A stretch of 64,000 nucleotides of DNA, taken from contig CM055096.1 in assembly GCA_029204225.1 (NCBI GenBank), positions 75,675,521 through 75,739,520 of the forward strand, read 5' to 3'. Shown here piece after piece: positions 22,198 to 32,677 of this stretch. A program made the translations under genes and the position numbers. Source of the stretch: Diphasiastrum complanatum (taxonomy: Eukaryota; Streptophyta; Lycopodiopsida; Lycopodiales; Lycopodiaceae). Each line of letters starts with the position of its first letter. Within the stretch, counting starts at the first letter, position 1. Under the pieces are notes generated by a model. It had not been told where the DNA came from. It made no database searches and saw only the letters and a list, made by a program, of their open reading frames with translations.

Positions 22198-22656
22198 ATG
22201 GAAGATGATAGAGTTGATATTTCGCTTAGTCCACCTGTTGCTCTCCCATCACCACCATCTAGCCCTGTGCTTAGCCCTACTCATAATCCGCTTACAGTGG
22301 CTGCTCGTTCGCCTGTTGGTACTTCCCCATCTGTGCAAGCTCGCATAGATAGTGTGGAAAAGACCGTCGCAGAGATGCGAGCGATGATGGTAGCTAGTGG
22401 TTATGCATCTTCTTCGCAGTATGCTTCGCCTTATCCGTCTTCTCTTGTTCGTCATGTGTTACCTCCACCCTACCCATAAGACAAAGATATTATTTCGCAA
22501 GAAATACTCCCCAACGCAATACTGATATAGTAGATCAATGGTTGCATAAGTGGGAAGAGTATTTTGATTTGAAGCAGTCCCCAACTAATGAGGGTTTGGC
22601 AAGTTCGCAAAGCTGGTTACCATTTCACTGATTTTGTTGATAGGTGGTGGCGCAAG
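22198..22656 (+). pseudogene. gag: gag N-terminus of G1
   Basis: ATG 22198 starts a 94-codon frame: a Pro/Ser-rich head ('PVALPSPPSSPVLSPTHNP') and a short coiled coil ('QARIDSVEKTVAEMRAMM'). After the stop at 22477 the capsid start continues in other frames ('QWLHKWEEYFDLKQSP', 'FTDFVDRWWRKL'), typical of Ty3 Gag. It is cut at 22656 by the truncated LTR of E2. Confidence 0.75.
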
Positions 22657-23104
22657 CTCCTTCTACTATAAAAAGGGACCAACTCGAGTTGTTCCTCATG
22701 TTCATTTCCTCATTTCAATAAAGCAGATTGGTTCTCTTTAGAAATGGATTGATGAATGTCTTTGCTCTTCCTCTCTTTTCCTCCATTTCTCATGCTTTCT
22801 TTGGATTTTGCTAATTGTTGGATTTGATCATTATTGGGATTGCTATTTCTTATGCTTTTTGTGAGAGATAAAGGGAGAGAGAGAAGAGTAAGTTCCTATC
22901 ATTGTTGTGGATTTAGGGTTAATGGAAGTAGGGTTAATGGATGTAGTGTTAATGCTTAGTGTTAGATCTTCCATTCATGTTGAAATCTGAACTATACTAT
23001 CGCTCTCATGGGAATGAACCTCCGCGTGACAACTAACTCCGTCTCTTTGATGCTAGATTGACTAGATCTTGGATTCAGGCTAGGCAAGGAAGAAACCCAC
23101 TACA
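22657..23104 (+). repeat. 5' LTR of E2, truncated at left
   Basis: It matches the 3' LTR from the TATA region onward ('ctactataaaaaggg', 'accaactcgagttgttcctc') and ends CCCACTACA. The missing start and the loss of the middle of G1 gag suggest one later deletion took both. Confidence 0.85.
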
Positions 23105-23108
23105 ATTT

Positions 23109-23126
23109 TGGCGCCGTTGCCGGGGA
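23109..23126 (+). promoter_or_regulatory. tRNA-Asp primer-binding site of E2
   Basis: The sequence is TGGCGCCGTTGCCGGGGA, 18 bases complementary to the 3' end of plant tRNA-Asp(GUC). It lies four bases after the LTR end. It is not a tRNA gene. Confidence 0.9.
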
Positions 23127-24329
23127 GCTACGCCAATTTTTCAGTTTGCAGCATGTTTGGCTGATGGTTAGCTTGCATTAGGCATCTTGTCGTGGCATGA
23201 ATAGTATTAAAACTGCATTGTAGGGTTAGTTTGGGATTGATTTTGCTAGGTTTTGAGTGGATTTGCTTGTTTGAAATCTAATCTGATTATTAAACAGTGA
23301 AAGCTATTCAGATCACCAATCTTAAGATCCATTTGGATTTGAGATATCAGAAAAAATAACAAAAAAAATCGATCAAATCTGTCAAATTTGGTCAAAAAGA
23401 GACAAAAAGTGTCATCAGAGCCCAGAACTTTTTACCCTCAATCAGGAAACCTTCGTCGAGTTGCAGACACCTTCGATTTTGTTTACAGAACCTTTAGTTT
23501 GAAGGGCGAAGATTAATTCCCAGCAGATTTTTAGAAACATTAGAAAAACCACCAAAAAACACCAAAAATTATCAAAATCCTAAAAAATACAGAAAAAGAA
23601 CCTTCGCCCAATTCACTGTGCTTAGATGTGATTTAGATCTATCTACTGCCAGGTCGACGAAGAATAATACCAAAAATAGAAAGGTTTTCAGAGGATCAGT
23701 TGTCATATTGTCATATTTTTGTCAAAAAGTCACTTTTTTGCAAAATTACCAGTATTACTCTTGATCCTTCGTCCGAACCTTCGCCGAGTTTCCAGAACAT
23801 TCTATTTATATAAAAATACTATTTTTGAGTTCGACGAAGATTTATCTTGATCAGATCACAAAAAATCTTGATTTTTACCCTCGCCAGATCATAAAAACTA
23901 TATTTTCTTGTGTCAGAAACCTTCGTCAAGTTGTCCATAGTTTTATCTGTGTCAGATCTTCCATCTGAGAAGTCGACGAAGGTTATTTTCCAAGAAATTG
24001 CCAGAAAAGTGTTCAGAGAGTTTTAATTCCAAAATAGCACTGCTGAACCTTCGTCGAGACAACCTTCGCCTAGAGAACCTTCGCCAGTTCTATTTTTAGT
24101 TTCTGATTTTCCAGATCAAGTCTCTGTCAAAATTTGGATCAGATATGATATATTTTGAATTGGACTCTTAGAGATTTATCATTTTTTGAGAAGTATCGAT
24201 TGATCGAATTTTGGGTAGTTTTTCATCATATAGAATCAGATTCTTGAAAAGTGGAATAGAGCTAGCAGATCTAATTTGAGATAGTTTTTGGAAAAATCTA
24301 TATCCAATCACATTATCAAATTGATCTAA
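23127..24329 (+). other. Untranslated leader of E2 with reiterated motif
   Basis: No coding frame. The motif AACCTTCGTCGAG and its variants occur near 23449, 23604, 23768, 23780, 23929, 24052, 24066 and 24079, and the inverted form TCGACGAAG occurs near 23655, 23831 and 23972. Having both orientations allows intramolecular pairing. Confidence 0.65.
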
Positions 24330-24912
24330 ATGGCTGCCCCTGGAGCTGCTCCACAGGAGGTCAATCCAATTATTGTTAGAAGAGCACCCCGATTGGATCT
24401 ACCCAAATATAATGGATTAACAGATCCAGTTCGATTTGTTCAGGTCTATGCTAAATTCTGTGAGGTCTATGGTGAGATTTATCCTCAAGATAAACTTAAG
24501 CTGTTTCCTATGGCCTTAACAAGCGCAACACAAGATTGGTACTATAACCAAGATGAAACTGAACGGAATGATTGGGAGGTTGTTAAACGAGCCCTTATCA
24601 CACGGTTCAAACCGTGGAAGTTTATAGAAGACCCTTTCCTACTTTTATTTACTTAAAATGGGAAAGCGGGAAATAGTTCGAGATTACATCGAAAGGGTGA
24701 AACGTCTTAGATCTGAATGTGAGCCTGAGCTGATTAATGAAAATGCCATGATTATGTGGTTTTTGTCAGGTCTACCTACCTAAACGGATCAGACGTGAAC
24801 TGAAACGCCATAATGAGTAGACACTTTTGCAAAATGCGATGGACGATGCAATTCGGGAGGAGGATGAAGATTCAGATGATGAGCCGAATGTCAGTATGTT
24901 GCCTTATACAAG
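24330..24912 (+). pseudogene. gag: gag capsid region of E2
   Basis: ATG 24330 (MAAPGAAPQEV) opens 108 codons: 'RRAPRLDLPKYNGLTDPVRF', 'LFPMALTSATQDWYYNQDE' and 'ALITRFKPWKFIEDPFLLL'. A frameshift near 24650 leads to 'MGKREIVRDYIERVKRLRSE' and 'AMIMWFLSGLP', then another shift and a TAG near 24818. The matching E1 region confirms this is the family capsid. Confidence 0.85.
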
Positions 24913-25890
24913 ATGGCAGCATCAACAAATGCCAATGCTACTGCAGAAATGATGCTCAATGAGTTCGAGAAACTTGGGAAGACCCAGCAGAAACAGATGG
25001 AAAAGTTGCAGTTGCAATTTGATGAGAAGATCAAAGCATTGGAAAATTACCACAGAAAAGCGAACAAGGAACCTGAGAAGTTTGCAAAGACTTTTCCCAC
25101 CAGGGAAAATGTCTGGTGTTCTATTTGTACGGAAAATCACACAGTGAACGAGTGTCCTCAATTGAAAAAACGAATGGAAATCAGTGTTTGCCATCTGTGT
25201 AATTCACCTGACCATGAGACTGCCTTTTGCAACTTCAACCCTCGGATGATTCAGCAACGGTGTGCCCAGATGGGATATCGAGATCGACACTATGGAGGCA
25301 ATCCAGCAATAAGACTACGACAATCTACTCTTGGATACCCGGAACGTCTAGCTTTGCCTGCTCCACCAAAGCACTCCGCTCCTCTTGCCAATTTGATGGA
25401 ACCAGAACCTTACGGAAGTGCTGAGCAATGGAGCTATGGTAATGATCAGGAAGGTGGATTTTCAGAACAATATGCCATTTATGCCACTGCTCAACAACAA
25501 GCCTCGAGAAATTGGGCAAGAGCACCACTTGGATGCTTTGCATGTGGAGAAAATCACAGAGTTGCAGAATGCTCAAATAAAGAAAAATTTGTACCATTTT
25601 GTCGTGACTGTGGATATGGGCATTGTTATAAAGACTGTCCAGCAAGACCAAAGTCACCATTAGCTACAACACCTATAAATTTGATAACAATCAAACAAGG
25701 ATCAGTAGCTCATAATAAACCAAGTGCACCCTTGATGGTGGTCACCAGAGCACAAAAGCAAAAAGAACCAGTAGTGGATTCAGTACCTGTTGATTCTATA
25801 CCATTGAACGATATACCAACAGCATCGGAAGTCTATCCAAATTTTAATATAGAAAAAATGAAGATATCAGGATATGAGACAGTGGATTAA
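24913..25890 (+). CDS. gag: gag nucleocapsid region of E2 with four zinc knuckles
   Basis: An open 325-codon frame. Residues 10-55 form a Gln/Lys/Glu-rich coiled coil ('MEKLQLQFDEKIKALE'). Four CCHC knuckles follow: CSICTENHTVNEC (69-81), CHLCNSPDHETAFC (93-106), CFACGENHRVAEC (genome about 25535) and CRDCGYGHCYKDC (about 25600). Three have three residues between the second Cys and His instead of the canonical four; only the second knuckle is canonical. The tail is Pro/Val-rich. The frame may start upstream, since the ATG at 24913 is internal to gag. It binds RNA in the particle. Confidence 0.85.
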   Translation: MAASTNANATAEMMLNEFEKLGKTQQKQMEKLQLQFDEKIKALENYHRKANKEPEKFAKTFPTRENVWCSICTENHTVNECPQLKKRMEISVCHLCNSPDHETAFCNFNPRMIQQRCAQMGYRDRHYGGNPAIRLRQSTLGYPERLALPAPPKHSAPLANLMEPEPYGSAEQWSYGNDQEGGFSEQYAIYATAQQQASRNWARAPLGCFACGENHRVAECSNKEKFVPFCRDCGYGHCYKDCPARPKSPLATTPINLITIKQGSVAHNKPSAPLMVVTRAQKQKEPVVDSVPVDSIPLNDIPTASEVYPNFNIEKMKISGYETVD

Positions 25891-26239
25891 GCATCTACAA
25901 AAAGAAGAGGAACTTGAAGCTGCTAAAGTAACAGCTGAAGTGCGGTCTTCACCATTGCAGCCTCCAAGAAATTTACGTACGGATATGAATGATCAATTAC
26001 ATCATCACGAAGAACCCTTCAAGATGACTGAACCGGAAGCACCGCATACAAAACTACTCATGAATATTTTGTCTAGCAAGATCAATATTCCATTGGGAGA
26101 GCTCCTAAAGTTGGTGCCAAAAGCAAAAGAAGTCTTAGCGCAAAAGTTAGCTCAAGAAGAGTCAGAAGACCATCAGGAGCCGCTTTTTTGTGCTGGATTT
26201 GAAGAATCTAACGATGTACTACATGTTGGAGCAGCTTAG
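25874..26239 (+). pseudogene. gag-protease spacer of E2
   Basis: An open stretch, Lys/Glu-rich. It ends with 'LFCAGFEESNDVLHVGAA', which matches E4 'IYCVGYDETSNVLHTGAAW' just upstream of the protease. The TAG after GAA stands where E4 has TGG (G-to-A). Confidence 0.65.
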
Positions 26240-26816
26240 AAAAGTGAACAAAAGAATATCACTCTGCCGATACAACATAGACAATTTTCTAAAGAAGCAA
26301 CCATGATAGACGGCGGTTCAGGAGTTAACTTGATTTCTACAAAGCTATGTACAAAATGGGGCCTTACAAAGATTAAGCCTGCTACTTTTGCTATTAAGCT
26401 AGTTGATCAAACGACGGTTCGTCCACGAGGAATGGTGGAAGATATACCTGTCAGGATTGCAGGAGTACAGTTCGTCATTACTTTCATAGTGATGGACTTA
26501 CCAGAAGCACCAAATGTCTACCGAGTTCTCTTAGGACGTCCATGGTTACGAGTTGCGCAAGTAATTCATAACTGGGGTACCGGCAAAATCACTTTTGAAA
26601 ATCGTGAACGTGCAATTAAAATTGATCCTACAACTTGGACTATCAAGCCAGTGGTTCAAAAAGCGGATGACGATTCATCAACAATGGATCACACTTGTGA
26701 TCGACCAGAGAAAAAATTGGGAGTTCACTAAAACGAATACTGTCAATTGGAACGAAGATCTTGCAACAATTGATTGTACAACAGGATATATGTGTCAGCA
26801 AGATATTCAATGAGAG
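26240..26816 (+). pseudogene. Aspartic protease of E2
   Basis: Active site 'MIDGGSGVNLIS' (26303 on), then 'FVITFIVMDLPEAP', 'LLGRPWLRVAQVIHNWG' and 'KITFENRERAIKIDP'. The active-site triad is D-G-G as in E4. The frame is open for 142 codons to 26731. It would release Gag, RT and integrase. Downstream there is a frameshift and TGA near 26811. Confidence 0.8.
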
Positions 26817-27533
26817 ATGAGCGAGATTTCCTTGTTAGATCAAACTTTGGATACGCCAATCACGTTTTCACTAAATGTGCTGAATGTAGCCTGGATATCA
26901 ACGGAACCTATACAAGATCCAATTGAGGATGATCTCATACCAATGAGCCATGCCTTAACTTATGATGACAATGTAGAACTTACGGATGAACAGATTCTAC
27001 ATCATATGGATCCGACCAGATTTGGAGTGCGTAATGTTCTTGATGAACCAACAATCAAATCGTCCAAAGCAGTTATATTGAAGGGAGACAGGATGACAGG
27101 TTCGATGATGAAGAAACAGGCAAAGCAACACTATAATACGGTCCTGAAATGAGAAAATCCAACTCAAAAGATTGATTTAAAGGAAGTGCCAGTTCTATTG
27201 GATAAAGACAAAGGAAAAGTCAAGAATGATTCTTCAAGTCAGATCTCCAGCAAGACATCATCGTCTAGGAAGTCTTCACATGAGAAGAAAGACTTATCAT
27301 CCCGAAAGTCATCACCTCCATGATCAATTCCTGCTAAGAAGACTAAACAAAGATCCAAGACAAGTCCTTTCGAAAAAGAACAAACAAATGTAGTCCAGCA
27401 TGATATGCCAGAGCATTTTAAACGTTATACACTGGATGATGTGGTTATCATGTTACCTAAAGCACATCGTGAACCTGAAGAACACATGCCGTAATCTAAA
27501 GAGGTTTACGATGGCCCAGCTAGGACGCAGCCA
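26817..27533 (+). pseudogene. Protease-RT connector of E2
   Basis: Low-conservation sequence with acidic and Ser/Lys-rich parts ('SSRKSSHEKKDLSSRKSS' near 27265). 'PEHFKRYTLDDVVIML' (about 27410) matches the E4 connector. Stops at 27150, 27322 and 27494. Confidence 0.6.
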
Positions 27534-28140
27534 ATGAATCTTGCAGAACCAGAAGAACCAGAAAAGATTGTACAAGTGGGATCACAACTTACTCCTGAAC
27601 AGTATCAAGCACTCTGTTTGCTACTTATTAAGTATGAAGATTGTTTTGCATGGACTTATCAAGATTTGAAGGGTATTTCGACATCAGTCATTGAACATAC
27701 CATACCTTTAGTACCTGATGCAGTACCAAAGGTTACAAAGTTCTATCGTTGTAATCCTAATGTGACAGATCTGATAAAGAAAGAACTTCAGAGATTGCTT
27801 AACGCCGATTTCATTTATGAGATCGAGCATACCGAATGGATTTCACCGATTGTCATTGTTCCTAAGAAATGAAAAATTACGAATCTGTGTGAATCTCAAA
27901 GCATTGAATAAAGTGACACGGAAGGATCACTTTCCTTTATCTTTTACTGAAAGCATTTTGGATCGCCTTGCTGGAGCGGAAGCTTATAGTTTCCTGGATG
28001 GATTTAGTGGTTACAACCATGTTAAGATTGCACCTGCCGATTGCCACAAAACTGCTTTTGCAACAGAATGGGGCACCTATGCTCACAAAGTAATGCCGTT
28101 TGGACTCTGTAATGCACCAAGTTCATTCCAAAGAGTAATT
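27534..28140 (+). pseudogene. pol: Reverse transcriptase, first half, of E2
   Basis: 'MNLAEPEEPEKIVQVG' starts a frame of 112 codons ending 'HTEWISPIVIVPKK'. A single-base slip near 27870 moves to the frame with 'LRICVNLKALNKVTRKDHF', 'AGAEAYSFLDGFSGYN' (first catalytic Asp region) and 'VMPFGLCNAPSSFQRVI'. A TAA at 28141-28143 follows. Order and spacing fit Ty3 RT. Confidence 0.85.
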
Positions 28141-29060
28141 TAATTTGCCTTTAAAGATTATCAGCAGAAATTCCTTGAAATTTACTTGGACGACTTGGGA
28201 GTTCATAGTACAGATACAGACCACCTGGATCGATTGGAGAAAGTCTTTGAAAGGTGCCGCAAATATCAGATTTCTCTAAATCCAGAAAAATACCAGATAT
28301 GGGTTTCTCACGGAGTGGTGCTTGGACATGTGATATCAAGACATGGTATTGCCACCGATTATTCTAAGATCAAAATTATTGTGGAATTGCCACCACCAGC
28401 AACAATTCGAAGAGTTTATGTGTTTATGGGTCATGCGAACTACTATCGAATTTTTATTATCTTCTTTGCGGATTTAGCACGACCTATATACAAATTAACT
28501 ATTGTTCCTATTTGGACAGTAGAGGCGTTAGAAGCCTTTGAAAAGTTAAAAAAAGCATTATCTTCAGCACCAATACTGCGTTCTCCAGATTGGACATTAG
28601 ACTTTCATGTTCATACGGATGCCTCAAAATACGCCATTGGATCAGTTTTGACGCAACCAGGTGACTATAAGAAGGATTATCCTATACGATTTGCAAGCAT
28701 ACAACTTACAGATCCAGAGAAAAATTATTTAACAACAGAACGTGAAGCGCTAGCCATGTTTTTTCTGTTCGGAAATTTCGTCACTATCTCATGGAAACGC
28801 ACTTTGCATTTTATACGGATCATCAACCGTTACTTTACTTTGTAAATAAGACTTGTAATACTGGACGTATTGCAAGATGGTTATTATTATCGACTGCATT
28901 TGACTTTCGAATTGTGGTCAGAAAGGGGAAGCAATTTTATCTAGCCGATCACGTTTCACGAATTGAATCCGCACCAATTAATACTAAAGTGGATGATGAA
29001 CTGCCAGATGCTGCGTTGTTCTATGTTGAAGCGGTACCTGAGTGGCGGCAAATATTGTTG
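28141..29060 (+). pseudogene. pol: RT second half and RNase H of E2
   Basis: The catalytic motif reads YLDD ('FLEIYLDDLGVHSTD'), with Leu at the second position as in E4 (FLDD). The connection 'GHVISRHGIATDYSK' and 'FMGHANYYRIF' follow. RNase H has 'HTDASKYAIGSVL' with its first Asp intact and 'LTTEREALAM'. A frameshift near 28790 moves to 'METHFAFYTDHQPLLYFVN' and 'GKQFYLADHVSRIE'. Confidence 0.85.
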
Positions 29061-29800
29061 AGTACGTGATGCTAGGAGAACCGAATGACTCTTTGACAAA
29101 AGTACAAAAAAGACAATTGATTCATAAGACTCAACCTTATCAATTAATTGCAGGACAATTGTATCGTCGTGGATCAGATAATATTTTACGAAGATGTGTT
29201 TTACCGCATGAAGTACCAGATCTAATCATGTTTTCACATGATGGCATGGGTGGAGGACACTTCTCTATAGATATTAATGTTCGCAAACTTTTGCAATCCG
29301 GTTGTTGGTGGCCTACGCTTCATAAGGACACATAAAATTTTATTCAGACATGTGATGTCTGCCAGCGAGCACGACGACCTACTCGATAGAATTATGAACC
29401 CCTACATCCGGTTTTATCGCAAGCACCGTTTGAAAAATGGGGACTGGATTATATTGGTCCTATTCATCCTGCTACTCAAGGATCTCAGGCCCGATACATT
29501 ATCATCGCAACTGATTATATGACCAAGTGGGTTGAAGCCAAAGCTGTCAAAGTAGCTGATGCGAAATCTACGGCCAAGTTTTTATATGAAAATATTATAA
29601 TCAAATTTGGATGTCCGATCGAAATTGTCAGTGATCGGGATACACACTTTGTTAATCAAACAATAAAGTGTTTACTGGAAGATTTTTTTGTTATACATAG
29701 ATTTAGTACTCCTTATTATCCTAGAGGGAATGGCCAAGCTGAATTTTCCAATAAGATTCTCTGCACCATTATGACAAAGACGGTTGAAGCAAGTCACCTC
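29042..29800 (+). pseudogene. int: Integrase of E2, C-terminus missing
   Basis: The HHCC domain is visible ('FSHDGMGGGHFSID', then 'CDVCQRARRPTR') with a TAA (29333) and a frameshift inside. The core has 'FEKWGLDYIGPI' (first Asp), 'EIVSDRDTHFVN' (second Asp) and 'PRGNGQAEFSNK' (Glu). After 'ILCTIMTKTVEASHL' homology stops, so the integrase C-terminal domain is absent, and ORF3 begins almost directly. Confidence 0.85.
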
Positions 29801-29829
29801 ATCAGCTGCACTTCCACCCCCTGTTGCTG

Positions 29830-31887
29830 TTCGCAGTGAACCTCCCATTCCCTCGCCTCTGATGCTTCCCTCGCCTCTGCTCCCATACAAGGACAGTCTG
29901 TGACCATTGGGCCTACCATTCCCATCACAGCTGCCCAGGCCGCCTCACCCCCGCACACCGAAGCAACCTCACCCAACACACAATTCTTCATGGATATGTT
30001 CGATGATTCCGACCCCCTTGGGGCCATCGAAATCTTTGAAATGCCCCAGAGCCCAGCACCCTTTGAACCCCAATCTCCTGGAAGAGGATTCGGGCATATC
30101 CATGAAGCTACTGTTGGTGTCGAAGATGCCAGTTAGCAACCAACCACACAGGGTAGCCCAGCCACACTTCGACTCGACACAACTGTCAAGTCACTGAAGC
30201 AGTTCGACGCCACGATGCCTGAAGGGTTTGAAGACGAGGATATTTTTGAAGAAGAAGAGACTTTGGCACCTATTCCACGCCTATCACAGATAGTACCATT
30301 AGGGTCTCCTACTACTGCCACCTCCACGACTGTCGATTCTGGTGATGCTCTCGGGTTAGTTTCAAGCGTTGGGCAAGAGATCTAGTCTATGTTGGATAAG
30401 AAGAAGGAAATGGAGCAGAGGATCTCTGATTTAGGATCCGAAAACACGCTGATCTGCCAAAAAATTGTCCAACTGAATCGAGAGGTGAAGATAGCCAAGC
30501 AACATGAAGAAAAGGCCGAAAGCGAAAAGACATTGGCCCAGCAACAAGCTGATCGCTTGGAAACCTACATCAACGCCCTGCAAAATGCCCTAACAACCGC
30601 ACATGATCAGGTAGATAAGACAGTGCAAGATGCCAAGCAACAGGTGTAGCAACTGAAGGGGCAATTACAAATGGCCGAACAAGATCGCACACGGCTTCAA
30701 GGTGAATTGGATGCGACCACCCTTGAGCGTGATGCATATCTGCAAACACAAATACCCGATCATCCGGTCACACCGACGGAGATTGCATATTTGTTCAAGA
30801 AAGTGGAAACATACAAAGTGGCCCTTCAGGGATTCCAAGGTCGCTTTGATAGGTTCAAAGGAGCAGCTTCAATCGAGTTGGCAAAGGCAAAAGAGACCAT
30901 CAATGTCTATGGAAAAGCCGCCGCTCAAGTGTTGGAAGCCGGACCACAAATCTCCGTCCCGGTCATGCCGCAATTCTCCCCTTCGCGCCAAGAAGCTGTA
31001 CAGATGGATACAGGGGTTGATTTGAGCATGGACCAGGGGGGAGCTCCAGATCTAGCAGATCAACCGCCAACTATACCGGCAGTACAAGCGGGTGCATCCT
31101 CATCAAGGACAAGCCATTTATTCAGAAGGCCCATCAGCGTCGAGGACCAGATCCAGACCTTCTTAAAGCAACATCCACATGAGTCCTCGCGTGGTGGATG
31201 GGTTCTTAAATTTAAAACCTCCGAGATCGAGGCCAACAAAGAATTGGACAAAATACTTGCACTAGGAGAGCAGCCGGCATGGAGAATCACGATTTTTGAG
31301 AAAACTCTGAAATCAATTAGGAGTTACGTTACCAGCCCTCGCCAGTTGCGGGTAGATCCTTATTACGTGCCAATGCCGCGAAGACAAAAATGGAATTGGA
31401 ATTGGCTATGGATAAAATCACCATCCATACGCCCAATTGGCCAATCATCCACCAGTCTTACAGCTGAAATATTTCAGTGGATTTCCACCGGGCCTTACAA
31501 GCATATCAGAGAGAGTATGTCCACTCTCCGGATCCAACGGTGCGACAATCGACAATGTTTGCAAAAGATCTAACTCTGTTGGCGTCAGTGGCAACCAAAT
31601 GGGATGATTGTCTTCCTATCCTGGCATTTGATCCAAATAAGCCGATGGCCTCAGAGCAAATCAAAGATCAGCTACCGATTGCTCGACTGTATTTCCATGC
31701 GGCTATGATGGGAGACTCTTGGGAATCCCGCTTCACCTCATGGACAACTTTCAAGTGGATTTCCGGAGCCCACCGTTGTTTCCTGCCGCATAATTTGGAT
31801 TTCAATACTGCACGTCTTGACTTTATGGAGAAGGTGCAGTATCATTTAATTAAGATTCGGCGCGAAGCCAATAAAAGTCCCCAATAA
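29830..31887 (+). pseudogene. ORF3 of E2: post-integrase coiled-coil protein
   Basis: No known family recognised. One frame runs from about 29900 to 31573 with only three stops, all TAG (30134, near 30383, 30647). The C-terminus then continues in another frame to TAA at 31885. The N-terminal part is acidic and Pro/Ser-rich ('FMDMFDDSDPLGAIEIFEMP', 'EGFEDEDIFEEEE'). Next is a coiled coil of about 110 residues ('KKKEMEQRISDLGSENTLIC' through 'MAEQDRTRLQGELDATTLER'). Then come a Pro-rich linker and a C-terminal domain with 'RGGWVLKFKTSEI', 'GEQPAWRITIFEKTLKSI', 'RALQAYQREY', 'DPTVRQ' and 'LAFDPNKPM'. The last domain recurs at 53.0-54.7 kb. No membrane segment or signal peptide is seen, which argues against an envelope protein. 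Confidence 0.65.
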
Positions 31888-31923
31888 CTGCATATTGCAG
31901 GTGTCGTGGGACCGCCACCAGTT

Positions 31924-31937
31924 TTGGTGGGGGATAC
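31924..31937 (+). promoter_or_regulatory. Polypurine tract of E2
   Basis: TTGGTGGGGGATAC sits directly before the 3' LTR start TGTTGAAGG. It would prime plus-strand synthesis. Confidence 0.7.
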
Positions 31938-32677
31938 TGTTGAAGGGTTTGCGGATTCCAAGGCAACCCTAACCCTAGTTAATAAGTGAGAGGGATTTGG
32001 CACCCTGCGTGTGTAAGTCCAACCCAATAATCACATAGTTATTTGATTCATTAGAATGTTAATAAAAGGACTTTAGGCCTTTTTGCGGGACTTTTAATGT
32101 TGCAGGGCCTAAATGTCAAGTTAGTGAATAAAGTTGGGTTTCCCTCCAATTTTGATGGTTCCCACACTTTTTTAAATCTGAATAAAAAGAGAGACAAGAC
32201 TGGACCAATAGGATTTAGAGGCCAGAGTCCTTCTCTCTACTATAAAAAGAGACCAACTCGAGTTGTTCCTCATGTTCATTTTCTCATTTCAATAAAGCAG
32301 ATTGGTTTTCTTTAGAAATGGATTGATGAATGTCCTTGCTCTTCCTCTCTTTTCCTCCATTTCTCATGCTTTCTTTGGATTTTGCTAATTGTTGGATTTG
32401 ATCATTATTGGGATTGCTATTTCTTATGCTTTTTGTGAGAGAGAAAGGGAGAGAGAGAAGAGTAAGTTCCTATCATTGTTGTGGATTTAGGGTTAATGGA
32501 TGGTGTTAATACTTAGTGTTAATGGATGTAGTGTTAGATCTTCCATTCGTGTTGAAATTTGAACTATACTATCGCTCTCATGGGAACGAACCTCCGCATG
32601 ACAACTAACTCCGTCTCTTTGATGCTAGATTGACTAGATCTTGGATTCAGGTTAGGCAAGGAAAGAAACCCACTACA
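31938..32677 (+). repeat. 3' LTR of E2, complete
   Basis: 740 bases with TGTTGAAGG...CCCACTACA ends. It carries the TATA box ACTATAAAAAG near 32238 and 'aataaag' near 32291. The adjoining 32678 sequence resumes G1 gag, which fixes the right edge. Confidence 0.9.
32238..32248 (+). promoter_or_regulatory. LTR promoter TATA box of E2
   Basis: CTATAAAAAGA in the 3' LTR; the same box is kept in the truncated 5' LTR at about 22665. Transcription would start about 30 bases downstream, marking the U3/R border. Confidence 0.6.

Larger units (their letters stand above)
22657..32677 (+). mobile_element. Ty3/Gypsy element E2 with extra post-integrase ORF
   Basis: About 10 kb. It holds a truncated 5' LTR, a tRNA-Asp primer site, a 1.2-kb leader, gag with four zinc knuckles, protease, RT, RNase H, integrase, an extra ORF3 (29830-31887), a polypurine tract and a complete 3' LTR. 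It is inserted in gag of G1. The LTR right ends match closely (22657-23104 against 32228-32677). Since the 5' LTR lacks its first ~290 bases, no target duplication can be read. Coding parts carry frameshifts and stops, mostly at sites where a C-to-T or G-to-A change explains them. Confidence 0.85.

Noticed and set aside
23109-23126. tRNA-Asp-like sequence
   Set aside because: Only the 18-base complement of the tRNA 3' end is present and it sits right after an LTR, so it is a primer site, not a tRNA gene.
29672-30327. Minus-strand ORFs opposite ORF3
   Set aside because: They are antisense to a longer frame that has homology support from the 53-54.7 kb copy.
29830-31887. Envelope-like gene interpretation of ORF3
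   Set aside because: No signal peptide, no hydrophobic membrane segment and no furin-type site are visible; the protein is acidic, coiled-coil and soluble-looking.
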